From Streptomyces sp. ISL-1 (lineage in GTDB: Bacteria; Actinomycetota; Actinomycetes; Streptomycetales; Streptomycetaceae): a stretch of 64,000 bases of DNA. Location: contig NZ_JAGGOI010000017.1 of NCBI RefSeq assembly GCF_018614585.1, positions 94,861 through 158,860 on the forward strand, read 5' to 3'. Under the pieces are notes generated by a model, which did no database searches, was not told the DNA's origin, and was given only the letters and a program-made list of their open reading frames with translations. Positions 56,141 through 64,000 of the stretch are shown piece by piece. Each line of letters begins with the position of its first letter. The stretch's first letter is position 1. A program made the position numbers and the translations under genes.

Positions 56141-58711
56141 CTACTCCGTCGCGATCGCGTTCAGCACGTTCATCCGGCCCGCCCTGAACGCCGGTACCAG
56201 CGCCGCGAACAGGCCCACGAACGCCGAGCCCACGAACACCGTCAGGATCGTCGGCCACGGGATCTCCAGGACCCCCAGGCCCTCCAGCGCCAGCAGTTTC
56301 TGTGCCGTCATGCCCCAGCCCATGCCGAGGCCCAGGCCCAGCAGCGCGCCGAAGAGGGCGATGACCACCGATTCCAGGCGGATCATGCGGCGCAGCTGGC
56401 GGCGCGAGAGGCCGATCGCGCGCATCAGGCCGATCTCCCGGGTCCGCTCGACCACAGACAGAGCCAAGGTGTTCACCACGCCCAGCACCGCGACGATGAT
56501 CGCGAGCGCCAGCAGGCCGTAGACGATGTTCAGCAGCTGGCCGATCTGGTCTTTGAGGTCCTGCTTGAAGTCGGTCTGGTTCTGCACCTTGTACTGCGGG
56601 TACTCGGCGACCGACGCCTTGAGCGCCGCGTACGCCTCCTTCTCCTTGCCGTCCTCCGCCTTCGCGAACATGATCATGTTCTGCGGCATCTTGTCGGCGG
56701 GGACGTACTGCGCGGCAGTCGTGATGTTGGTGTACATCGCGCCCTTGTCGACGTTCCCGTCGTCGGAGGTGATCGCCGCGAGCTTCAGCCCGGCGGTCCG
56801 GCCGTGCTTGAACGCGACCTTGATCGTGTCGCCGACCTTGACGCCGTGCCTCTTGGCGTAGGCCTCGCCCACCGACATCGCGTTCTTGCCGTACGCCGCC
56901 GAGAGCTCGCCCGCGACGGTCTCCCGGCGCAGATCCTGCGCGTACGTCGGGTCGGCGGCGACGATTTCCTCGTCCTCCGCCTTGCCGCCGGGCGCGGTCA
57001 GCTTCGCCTCCACACCCTTGTAGCTGGTGACGTGCTCGATGTGCGGGGCCGACTTCAGCGCCTTCTCGACCTGCGGCATGATCAGCTGGCCCTTGCCCGA
57101 CTGGACGATGAAGTCCGCGCCGACCGACCTGTCGAGTTCGTCCGTCGCCGACGCGACCATGGAGGAGCCGACCACCGACAGGCACGCCACCAGGGCGAGC
57201 CCGATCATCAGGGCGGCGCCGGTCGCTCCCGTGCGGCGCGGGTTGCGCAGCGCGTTGCGCTCCGCGAGCCGCCCGACCGGGCCGAACATCCGCAGGACGA
57301 CCACGCTGATCACCCGCACCACGACGCCCGCGAGCAGCGGGCCGATGACCACGAAGCCAATGAGCGAGAGCACCACGCCCAGGCCGAGGAACATCGAGCC
57401 CTCGCTCGCCTTGTCGGCCTGAGTGGAGACCAGGAGCGCGGCAGCGCCGGCCGCCGTGAGGAGGAGGCCGATCCCGGCCCGGATCCAGCCGGCCCTGCCG
57501 TCCGCCGGCGTACCGGCGTCGCGCAGTGCGGCCATCGGGGAGACCTTGCCGGCCCGGCGGGCCGGGACATACGCGGCGACAACGGTGACGACGATGCCCA
57601 GCACGAGTCCGACCACCGGGGTGGTCCACTTCACGGTCAGGTCCTGGGTGGACAGCTGCATGCCCATGGAGCCCATGAGCTTCATCAGGCCGACGGCCAG
57701 GCCCACGCCGGCGGCGACCCCCGCGATCGAGCCGACGATGCCGAGCAGCAGCGCCTCCACGAGCACGGAACGGTTGATCTGCTTGCGACTCGAGCCGATG
57801 GCCCGCATCAGGCCGATCTCGCGGGTGCGCTGAGCGACGAGCATCGAGAAGGTGTTGACGATCAGGAAGATGCCCACGAGGAGCGCGATACCGGCGAAGC
57901 CGAGCATCGCGTACTTCATCACGCCGAGGAAGGAGCCGACCTCCTCGCGGCCCGCGTCGGCCGCTTCCTTCGCCGTTTGCAGCTTGAAGGGCCCGTCGAG
58001 GGTCGCGGCGACGTTCCGCTTGAGCTGTTCGTCGCTCACGCCATCGGTGCCGGTGACGGAAATATGGGTGAAGAGGCCTTCCTTGCCGAGCAGTTCACGC
58101 TGCGCGGTGGCGGTGTCGAAGTAGACGATGGCCGCACCCGGGTTGGTGACCTTGAAGGAGGCTATGCCGGAGATCTTGGCGGTGAGGTCGCCGGTGACGG
58201 CGATGGTGCGCAGTTCGTCACCGAGCCGCAGGCCGTGCTTCTCGGCGGTGTCGGCGTCGACCATCACCTCGGTGGGGCCGCGCGGTGCGTGGCCGGAGGT
58301 GATTTCCATCGACTTGAGGGCGTTCTCGGTCCAGTTGCCGGCGATCGTGGGAGCGCCGCTGCTGGAACCCATGTCCTTGTTCTTGGAGTTGACGACCGTC
58401 ACGCTCATGCTGGAGACCGCGCCCTGGGCGGACTTCACGCCGTCGGCCTTCGCCACCTTCTCGACGAGCGAGGCGGGCAGCGACTCGGGCTTGCCGGTCC
58501 CCGGGTTGTCGTCGTCGCCGGAGCCCTTGGGGCTGACGGAGACATCGGACGCGGTCGCGGCGAAGAGCTTGTCGAACGTCGTGTTCATCGTGTCGGTGAA
58601 GACGAGCGTCCCCGACACAAAGGCCACCGACAGCAGCACCGCCACGGCCGAGAGCGCCATTCGCCCCTTGTGCGCGAGGAAGTTGCGCATCGAGGTCTTC
58701 CACACAGTCAC
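56141..58711 (-). CDS. FtsX-like permease of the second MacB-type ABC system
   Basis: 856 residues from the GTG at 58711, which overlaps the ATPase stop (GTGA). N-terminus VTVWKTSMRNFLAHKGRM followed by a helix (SAVAVLLSVAFVSGTLVFTDT), an extracellular domain (45-250), a helix cluster (255-390), a middle membrane section (about 410-510), a second outside domain (about 520-715) and a final helix cluster. The loops 'TREIGLMRAIGSSRKQINRSV' and 'TREIGLMRAIGLSRRQLRRMI' are the FtsX coupling motifs, near twins of those in the first system at 4666. It should work with the ATPase at 58708. Cargo unknown; the paralogy suggests an ancient duplication. Confidence 0.94.
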   Translation of the reverse strand: MTVWKTSMRNFLAHKGRMALSAVAVLLSVAFVSGTLVFTDTMNTTFDKLFAATASDVSVSPKGSGDDDNPGTGKPESLPASLVEKVAKADGVKSAQGAVSSMSVTVVNSKNKDMGSSSGAPTIAGNWTENALKSMEITSGHAPRGPTEVMVDADTAEKHGLRLGDELRTIAVTGDLTAKISGIASFKVTNPGAAIVYFDTATAQRELLGKEGLFTHISVTGTDGVSDEQLKRNVAATLDGPFKLQTAKEAADAGREEVGSFLGVMKYAMLGFAGIALLVGIFLIVNTFSMLVAQRTREIGLMRAIGSSRKQINRSVLVEALLLGIVGSIAGVAAGVGLAVGLMKLMGSMGMQLSTQDLTVKWTTPVVGLVLGIVVTVVAAYVPARRAGKVSPMAALRDAGTPADGRAGWIRAGIGLLLTAAGAAALLVSTQADKASEGSMFLGLGVVLSLIGFVVIGPLLAGVVVRVISVVVLRMFGPVGRLAERNALRNPRRTGATGAALMIGLALVACLSVVGSSMVASATDELDRSVGADFIVQSGKGQLIMPQVEKALKSAPHIEHVTSYKGVEAKLTAPGGKAEDEEIVAADPTYAQDLRRETVAGELSAAYGKNAMSVGEAYAKRHGVKVGDTIKVAFKHGRTAGLKLAAITSDDGNVDKGAMYTNITTAAQYVPADKMPQNMIMFAKAEDGKEKEAYAALKASVAEYPQYKVQNQTDFKQDLKDQIGQLLNIVYGLLALAIIVAVLGVVNTLALSVVERTREIGLMRAIGLSRRQLRRMIRLESVVIALFGALLGLGLGMGWGMTAQKLLALEGLGVLEIPWPTILTVFVGSAFVGLFAALVPAFRAGRMNVLNAIATE

Positions 58712-59496
58712 GACGTCCGCCCCCGCGCGTCGAAGTCCTTCATACGGTCGAGAACGGCGTCGGCGGTCGGCCGGAGCATCTCGTCGACGATCCGGCCGTC
58801 GGCGAGGTAGAGGACACGGTCCGCGTACGAGGCTGCCACCGGGTCGTGCGTGACCATCACGATGGTCTGGCCCAGCTCGTCGACCGAGCGGCGCAGGAAG
58901 CCCAACACCTCGGCGCCCGCACGGGAGTCGAGGTTTCCGGTCGGCTCGTCGCCGAAGATGATCTCGGGTCGGGCGGCGAGCGCCCTGGCCACGGCGACCC
59001 GCTGCTGCTGGCCGCCGGAGAGCTGGGTGGGCCGGTGCTTGAGGCGGTCGATGAGGCCGACCGTCTCGACGACCCGGTTCAGCCACGCCGAGTCCGGCTT
59101 ACGGCCGGCGATGTCCATGGGAAGCGTGATGTTCTCCAGGGCGTTGAGCGTCGGCAGCAGGTTGAAGGCCTGGAAGATGAAGCCGATCCGGTCCCGGCGC
59201 AGCTGCGTGAGCTTCTTGTCCTTGAGCTTGGTGATCTCGGTCTCGTCGAGGTAGATCTCGCCCGACGTGACGGTGTCGAGGCCGGCCAGGCAGTGCATCA
59301 GCGTCGACTTGCCGGACCCGGAAGGGCCCATGATCGCGGTGAACTGCCCGCGGGCGATGTCGACGTCGACATGGTCGAGCGCGACGACGCGGGTCTCCCC
59401 GGAGCCGTAGGCCTTGACGACCTGCCGCCCTCGCGCGGCGACGGCCGTACGCCCTCCGGTGTCCCCATGCCGGGGAATGGTCACAGCCGTTGTCAC
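58708..59496 (-). CDS. MacB-type ABC ATPase (second system)
   Basis: 262 residues from the GTG at 59496 with AGGAGACAT 9-12 nt upstream. Walker A GPSGSGKST, Q-loop GFIFQAFNLLPTL, signature LSGGQQQRVAVARAL, Walker B EIIFGDEPTGNLDS and H-loop VMVTHD are all present. The protein is highly similar to the first ATPase at 3843 along its whole length, including the C-terminal DRMK-FDA-GRTS. Family: drives an FtsX-like permease by mechanotransmission. Overlaps the permease start. Confidence 0.95.
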   Translation of the reverse strand: MTTAVTIPRHGDTGGRTAVAARGRQVVKAYGSGETRVVALDHVDVDIARGQFTAIMGPSGSGKSTLMHCLAGLDTVTSGEIYLDETEITKLKDKKLTQLRRDRIGFIFQAFNLLPTLNALENITLPMDIAGRKPDSAWLNRVVETVGLIDRLKHRPTQLSGGQQQRVAVARALAARPEIIFGDEPTGNLDSRAGAEVLGFLRRSVDELGQTIVMVTHDPVAASYADRVLYLADGRIVDEMLRPTADAVLDRMKDFDARGRTS

Positions 59497-59845
59497 GGTA
59501 TGTCTCCTAAGTCAGTGCTAAGCGGGTGTCGCCGCGTACGGATTCGAGTCTGTCGGCGGAAGCGGTCCGGCGCGCTGGTGCGCAGCGCAGTCTTGAACCG
59601 GGGGTTTTCCCCACCCCCCGGTGGCGCGGGCCTCAGCTGCGGCCGTAAGACCAAGCTAAGGAATCGATGCCCGCCACCTCGTCGTCCCCCGGAACGAACC
59701 ACCCCTGGCCATCAGTAAGGAGGAGCCCCTAGGGGGACTCCACCTCCGGGCGGACCGGCACGGGTCGAGCCTGCCCCCTCCCCCCGCGTGAGGCTCAAGT
59801 GAGAGGCTGGCCCGGGAAATAGATGCATGGGGAAAGGATTCAGGG
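59497..59845. other. Divergent promoter region between the ABC operon and the MFS gene
   Basis: 349 bp without a gene. It contains a CCGGGGG...CCCCCGG hairpin around 59600-59622, an A/G-rich TAAGGAGGAG at 59715-59724 that lacks a start codon, and a short palindromic gagcccctaggggg stretch (59723-59737). No promoter hexamers stand out. Confidence 0.5.
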
Positions 59846-61561
59846 GTGAGCGCCACGGGCGGCAGTACGGGCAGCACAGGCGCCGGCAGCGCCGACGGTG
59901 AGTCGTCCGGGGCGGCGAGCGGGTCTGCGAGCGGGTCGGCGACCGCGGCGTCAGAGACGTCCAAGGCATCCGCGTCGGAGGCAAACGACGCGTCCGGAGC
60001 ATCCGCATCGGGGGCAACCGCGGCATCTGCATCGGGGGCATCCGCAGCATCTGCATCCGGGGCAGCTGCGTTGAAGGCATCCGCGTTGAAGGCATCCGCG
60101 GCAACCGCCCCGCGCGAACGCCGCGGCCCGGTCGTCGCCGCCCTCATGCTCGGCATGGCGCTCGCCGCGCTGGACGGCACCATCGTCTCCACCGCCGTAC
60201 CGCAGATCGTCGGCGACCTCGGCGGGTTCTCGGTCTTCTCCTGGCTCTTCTCCGGCTATCTGCTCGCCGTCACCGTCTCGCTCCCCGTCTACGGGAAACT
60301 CTCCGACACCTTCGGCCGCAAGCCGGTCCTGATCGCCGGCATCATCCTCTTCCTGGCCGGCTCGCTGCTGTGCGCCGCGGCCTGGAACATGGCCGCGCTG
60401 ATCGCCTTCCGGGTCGTGCAGGGCCTGGGCGGCGGGGCGCTCCAGGGCACGGTGCAGACCATCGCCGCCGACCTCTACCCGCTCAAGGAACGCCCCAAGA
60501 TCCAGGCGAAGTTGTCCACGGTGTGGGCGGTCTCGGCGGTGGCGGGTCCGGCCGTCGGCGGGCTGCTCGCCGGGTACGCCGACTGGCGCTGGATCTTCCT
60601 GATCAACCTGCCGGTCGGGGCGGTGGCTCTGTGGCTGGTCGCCCGCCATCTCACCGAGCCGGTACGGGAACGGGGCCCCCGCCCCCGTATCGACTGGCCC
60701 GGCGCACTGGCCGTCTTCCTCACCGGCAGCCTGCTGCTCTTCGCGCTCGTGCAGGGCGGCATCGCCTGGCCGTGGCTCTCCACCCCGTCGCTCGCGCTGC
60801 TCGGTGGCAGCGCGGTCCTCCTCGCGGTGACCGTCGTCATCGAACGGCGGGCCGCGGAGCCGATCATCCCCGGCTGGGTCTGGCGCCGCCGCACAATCGC
60901 CGCGGTCAATCTGGCACTCGGGGCGCTGGGCCTGCTCATGGTGGCCCCGACCGTGTTCCTGCCGACGTACGCGCAGTCGGTGCTCGGCCTCGGGCCGATC
61001 GCCGCGGGCTTCGTACTCTCCGTCATGACACTGAGCTGGCCGATCTCGGCGGCGCTGTCGAACCGGGTCTACACACGGATCGGCTTCCGGCTCACCGCGA
61101 TCGTCGGGATCACCCTCGCGATGCTGATCCTGCTGGCCTTCCCGCTGCTCCCCCACCCCGCCGAACCATGGCAACCGGCCCTGATCATGCTCCTCCTCGG
61201 CGCGGCGCTCGGCCTCTTCCAACTCCCCCTGATCGTCGGCGTCCAGTCGACGGTCCCCTGGTCGGAGCGGGGTACGACAACCGCGTCCGTCCTCTTCTGC
61301 CGCCAGGTCGGCCAGAGTGTGGGCGCGGCCCTCTTCGGCGCGATCGCGAACGGAGTACTGGTGGCCCGCCTCGGCGGCGGCGACCTCGACTCGGTGGCGC
61401 GCACACTGGCGACGGCCGAGTCGGCGGACAACCTGCGGCGCGCGGTCGCGACTGCGGTCGACTACGTCTACGTGGGTGCGGCGGGGGCTGCCGCACTGGC
61501 CCTGCTGGCGCTGCTCTTCGTCGCCCCGCGTCGCTTCCCCGTACTCGGAGAACACAACTGA
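59846..61561 (+). CDS. MFS drug/proton antiporter (EmrB/QacA type) with Ala/Ser-rich N-terminal extension
   Basis: 571 residues, GTG 59846. The first 85 residues are low complexity (GSTGSTGAG..., ASASGATAASASGASAASASG) encoded by repeated gcatctgcatcgggggca-like DNA; no membrane function is obvious. From about 90 a 14-helix MFS exporter follows: 'GMALAALDGTIVSTAVPQIVGDLGG' (the DHA2 first-helix motif), 'YGKLSDTFGRKPVLIAG' (motif A), 'RVVQGLGGGALQGTVQTI' (motif C-like) and 'AVAGPAVGGLLA'. Family: proton-driven export of drugs or lipophilic compounds. Substrate unknown. It sits divergent from the second ABC operon. Confidence 0.93.
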   Translation: MSATGGSTGSTGAGSADGESSGAASGSASGSATAASETSKASASEANDASGASASGATAASASGASAASASGAAALKASALKASAATAPRERRGPVVAALMLGMALAALDGTIVSTAVPQIVGDLGGFSVFSWLFSGYLLAVTVSLPVYGKLSDTFGRKPVLIAGIILFLAGSLLCAAAWNMAALIAFRVVQGLGGGALQGTVQTIAADLYPLKERPKIQAKLSTVWAVSAVAGPAVGGLLAGYADWRWIFLINLPVGAVALWLVARHLTEPVRERGPRPRIDWPGALAVFLTGSLLLFALVQGGIAWPWLSTPSLALLGGSAVLLAVTVVIERRAAEPIIPGWVWRRRTIAAVNLALGALGLLMVAPTVFLPTYAQSVLGLGPIAAGFVLSVMTLSWPISAALSNRVYTRIGFRLTAIVGITLAMLILLAFPLLPHPAEPWQPALIMLLLGAALGLFQLPLIVGVQSTVPWSERGTTTASVLFCRQVGQSVGAALFGAIANGVLVARLGGGDLDSVARTLATAESADNLRRAVATAVDYVYVGAAGAAALALLALLFVAPRRFPVLGEHN

Positions 61562-61568
61562 CCGGCTG

Positions 61569-62459
61569 TCAGCCCTCCGCCGCCGCGCGGCCCGTCAGGG
61601 CCGCCAGGCTGTTGCTGATGTGCGTCATGTGCGCCTCCATCTCCTCGCGGGACTCATCGTGTTCCCGCAACAGCCGCTCCGTCTCGCGCGCGATCCGCTC
61701 CGCGCATGCCCGGGCCTCGGCGAACAACTCGGCGGCTCGGGCCTCCGCGTCCTCCTGGCCGTGGCGGGTGCCCTCCTCCGCCTCCGCGAGGGTGCACTTG
61801 GCCTCCGCGAGGCAGGCTTCCGCGTGGGCGATGAGTTCGGCGTGGCGGGCGTCCAACTGGGCTTCGCGGTCCGCCAGTTCGCGCTCCACCGCCTCCCAGC
61901 GGGCGGCCTGCTCCGTCTGCAGCTCGGCCAGCGCCCTCTCGGCGCGCAGGCGCATCTCCTTGCCCGCGGCGACGGCCTCGCCGCGCCGCTCCTTGACCTC
62001 GCGGCGGGCCTCGATACGGGTCTCGTCCGCCGTCGCCTGCGCGGCCAGGAGGATCTGCTGGGCCCGCGCCTCGGCGTCCGCCCGTACCGAACCGGCGTAG
62101 TCGCGAGCCTCGTCGCGCGCCTGGCGGGCGGCCGCGCCGGACGCGTCGATCAGGGCTCGGGCCTCTTCCTGGGACGTGGCCCGCAGTTCCTCGGACTGCT
62201 CGAGGGCCAGCGCCAGCAGATACTCGGCGCGCCGGCCGAGTGCCTCGTACGTCTGCGGGGCGAGCGCCGCCACCTTCTCGCGCAGGCCGGCCGCCTCCGC
62301 TTCCATCTCCCTCGCGAGGACGGTGAGGCGCGCGGCGCGTTCCCAGGCGTCGTCGCGGTCCCGGGACAGGGAGGTGACATAGGCGTCGGTCTCCTCCGCC
62401 CGGTAGCCACGGCCACGTACGGCGGTGAATCCATGAGGTGACCCCGACGCAGCACTCAT
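61569..62459 (-). CDS. DivIVA-like coiled-coil protein
   Basis: 296 residues. The N-terminus FTAVRGRGYRAEETDAYVTSLSRDRDDAWERAARL matches the DivIVA-like start ('F....rGY...qVD.y...L...r'), and the rest (about 45-285) is nearly continuous coiled coil rich in A, E, R and Q (e.g. 'ARALIDASGAAARQARDEARDYAGSVRADAEARAQQI'), without a membrane segment. Family knowledge: DivIVA-type and related coiled-coil proteins organise polar growth or cytoskeletal assemblies in Streptomyces; proteins of this sort were once called cellulose-binding. Start ATG 62459. Function in this window not specific. Confidence 0.87.
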   Translation of the reverse strand: MSAASGSPHGFTAVRGRGYRAEETDAYVTSLSRDRDDAWERAARLTVLAREMEAEAAGLREKVAALAPQTYEALGRRAEYLLALALEQSEELRATSQEEARALIDASGAAARQARDEARDYAGSVRADAEARAQQILLAAQATADETRIEARREVKERRGEAVAAGKEMRLRAERALAELQTEQAARWEAVERELADREAQLDARHAELIAHAEACLAEAKCTLAEAEEGTRHGQEDAEARAAELFAEARACAERIARETERLLREHDESREEMEAHMTHISNSLAALTGRAAAEG

Positions 62460-62603
62460 CCTTCAAGCCCCTCTCCGACACACAACGCGATTGGGGCACA
62501 TCCTCCCGGACCAAAGTGAAGTGCCCAAAACGCGACACTCCACCCATGCACATCGGTCAGGTAAGCGGCACTTTGCGAAAGAAGTCGGAATAGGGAGAAA
62601 CGA

Positions 62604-62640
62604 CGGGGCGCCCGGCCTGATGTGCGGGCCGGGCGCCCCG
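62604..62640 (-). terminator. Terminator downstream of the last gene
   Basis: Perfect 14-bp stem (62604-62617 with 62627-62640) with a 9-nt loop, 21 bp past the stop at 62661 (minus strand). Confidence 0.9.
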
Positions 62641-62660
62641 GTGATTCGTCACGTACGGCG

Positions 62661-64000
62661 CTACAGCAGGCCGTCCCACATCTGCTCGAGCAGCACCGAC
62701 CACCAGCTCTCCGGCGACGCCAGCGCCGCCGGGTCCAGCGCGGCGAGCTGCGCCTGGAAGTCGACCGTCCAGCGGCCGGCCTGCTCCGGGTTGAGCCCGA
62801 AGCGCAGCCGCCACATCCGGCCGAGCAGCGCGAGGCAGCGGGTGAACTCCGGCAGCCCGCTGTTCACGAACTGCGGCGCCACCGGCTGACCGCCCGGGCC
62901 CGCCTCCACCGGCACCGCCACGATGTGCGCCGTGCCGTACTGGACGCAGATCGCCCGGCCGAAGTCGCTGCCCACCACGAGGTACGAACCCGCGTCGGAG
63001 GCGGGCTGAATCTGCCGCTGCGCCGCGAGTTCCGCGAGGGTCGGGACGACCGGCTGGGCGGGCTGCGCCCAGAAGAACGGGTTGAAGTCGCCCGGCAGCC
63101 CCGCCCACACCAGCGTGGCCGCGACAGTGTCCGGCACTCCCTGACGCGAGACGGCCCGCTGGTCGAACCGGCAGATGCCCTGCGGCCCGAACGCGCCCAC
63201 CAGTTCCTGCGCGACCCCCTCCGGAGGGATCGGCGGGGCAGGCGCCACCTGCGGCAGCGGCGCCCGCATCGGGGCGGGGCGCGCCGGGCCGTCCGCGACC
63301 TGGTGCAACTCGCCCTGGTGGGTGAGCAGATGCTGCATACCCTGCTGCCGGCTGGCGTGATCCCTGCCGTACGGGGCGACGGAGGTGATCCGCACCTGCG
63401 GCCAGGTCTCCCGGATCATCCGGGCGCAGTAGCCGCCGGGCAGCTCGCACGACTCCAGCTCGGTGTGCAGCTCCAGCACCTGCTGCGGCGGCACGTTCAT
63501 GGCGCGCAGCTCATGCAGGATCTGCCACTCCGGGTGCGGAGTGCCGGGCGCCGAGCGGCGGATCAGCTGGGCCTCGGAGCCGTCGGGCGCGCGGTAGCGC
63601 AGAACGGCCTGGTAGCCGGGGCCGACGGTCGGCATGCCGGACGGCGGCTGCTGCGGATAGCCGTACGCGGGCGGCTGCGGCGCATGCTGTACGGGACCCG
63701 GCGGCGGGCCGGGCGGGCCGGGAGGCTGTTGCGCGCCGGGGCCCATCTGGGCGGGTCCGGCGAGCATGGTCGCGGCATGGTGCACGCCGCCACCGGGCGT
63801 ACCGGGGGGACCCGGAGGCGTCGGCGCACCACCGGGCGGCCCCGGTGCCCGGGGAGCGCCGGGCGGACCGGGGGGCTGCGGCGCACCGGGGCCGCCCAGC
63901 CGGCTCGGGTCCGCCAGCATCGTCGCGGCATGGTGCGCGCCACCACCGGGCGGCGGCGTGCCACCGGGCGGGCCGGGCGGACCAGGAGGCTGCGGAGCAC
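62661..64000 (-). CDS. Proline-rich protein with deaminase-like and SUKH-4-like domains (N-terminus outside window)
   Basis: At least 446 residues; the gene continues past the window edge. The visible N-terminal part is a P/G/A-rich repeat section that includes two copies of an HHAATMLA motif 'AHHAATMLADPSRLGG' and 'VHHAATMLAGPAQMGP', each followed by PPGPPG stretches. A domain with HPEWQILHELRAMNVPPQQVLELHTELESCELPGGYCARMI follows (an HxE with SCxLPGGYC, as in nucleotide-deaminase-like proteins). The C-terminal 190 residues (GICRFDQRAVSRQGVPDTV..., SYLVVGSDFGRAICVQYGTAHIVAVP..., FTRCLALLGRMWRLRFGL) match SUKH-4-type immunity domains. Function unknown; see findings. Confidence 0.75.
   Translation of the reverse strand, partial: APQPPGPPGPPGGTPPPGGGAHHAATMLADPSRLGGPGAPQPPGPPGAPRAPGPPGGAPTPPGPPGTPGGGVHHAATMLAGPAQMGPGAQQPPGPPGPPPGPVQHAPQPPAYGYPQQPPSGMPTVGPGYQAVLRYRAPDGSEAQLIRRSAPGTPHPEWQILHELRAMNVPPQQVLELHTELESCELPGGYCARMIRETWPQVRITSVAPYGRDHASRQQGMQHLLTHQGELHQVADGPARPAPMRAPLPQVAPAPPIPPEGVAQELVGAFGPQGICRFDQRAVSRQGVPDTVAATLVWAGLPGDFNPFFWAQPAQPVVPTLAELAAQRQIQPASDAGSYLVVGSDFGRAICVQYGTAHIVAVPVEAGPGGQPVAPQFVNSGLPEFTRCLALLGRMWRLRFGLNPEQAGRWTVDFQAQLAALDPAALASPESWWSVLLEQMWDGLL

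Overview
The window is high-GC actinobacterial DNA and almost certainly comes from a Streptomyces. The evidence is the codon bias, GTG/TTG starts, a tRNA-Leu(UAA) of the bldA type, two resuscitation-promoting factors side by side, a DivIC/DUF501/Ppx block next to enolase, and a backbone gene order that matches, from memory, the S. coelicolor eno-mfd neighbourhood. No database was searched.

Layout. 1-26.2 kb is conserved backbone: thiolase end, small hypotheticals, Bax-inhibitor-like protein, bldA, a MacB-type ABC pair, a PLD-like exported protein, cfa, ndh (with a candidate Rex operator), ppx-DUF501-divIC-eno, rpfA (behind a ydaO-type c-di-AMP riboswitch), rpfB, a SurA-like lipoprotein-mazG-P450 operon, a GtrA/GT2/YfhO glycan set and a methyltransferase. 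26.2-30.2 kb is lower-GC accessory DNA on the minus strand: polymorphic-toxin immunity genes (two SUKH, one Imm26-like, unknowns), toxin-tail scraps, a duplicated Imm26 3' end and an orphan Rhs toxin tip. 30.2-37.6 kb is a pSAM2-like integrative element (XRE regulator, two small ORFs, FtsK-type Tra, a frameshifted Spd-like membrane gene, RepSA-type initiator, Xis, truncated integrase); it looks immobile. 37.8-49.0 kb is a 3570-residue secreted Rhs toxin with its overlapping immunity gene. 49.1-64 kb returns to backbone: small membrane proteins, a DUF1524 nuclease lipoprotein, mfd, a repeat-filled 1.1 kb gap, a second MacB-type ABC pair, an MFS exporter, a DivIVA-like coiled-coil protein, and part of a proline-rich deaminase-like/SUKH-4-like protein.

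How it fits together. The Rhs gene, the orphan tip and the immunity genes read as one toxin-diversification locus in the same orientation. The orphan tip keeps a 56-bp sequence nearly identical to the HINT/toxin seam of the main gene, so recombination could swap tips. The defective element now sits between them. One gene of the array carries an in-frame TTA codon, read by the bldA tRNA encoded in the same window. A separate pattern in the backbone is that four genes (thiolase, divIC, eno, rpfA) have their 3' end, including the stop codon, followed by tandem imperfect copies of itself.

Limits: domain calls are from reading the translated sequence; start codons were chosen by Shine-Dalgarno quality, overlap with the upstream gene and family length; several toxin/immunity genes have no recognisable family.
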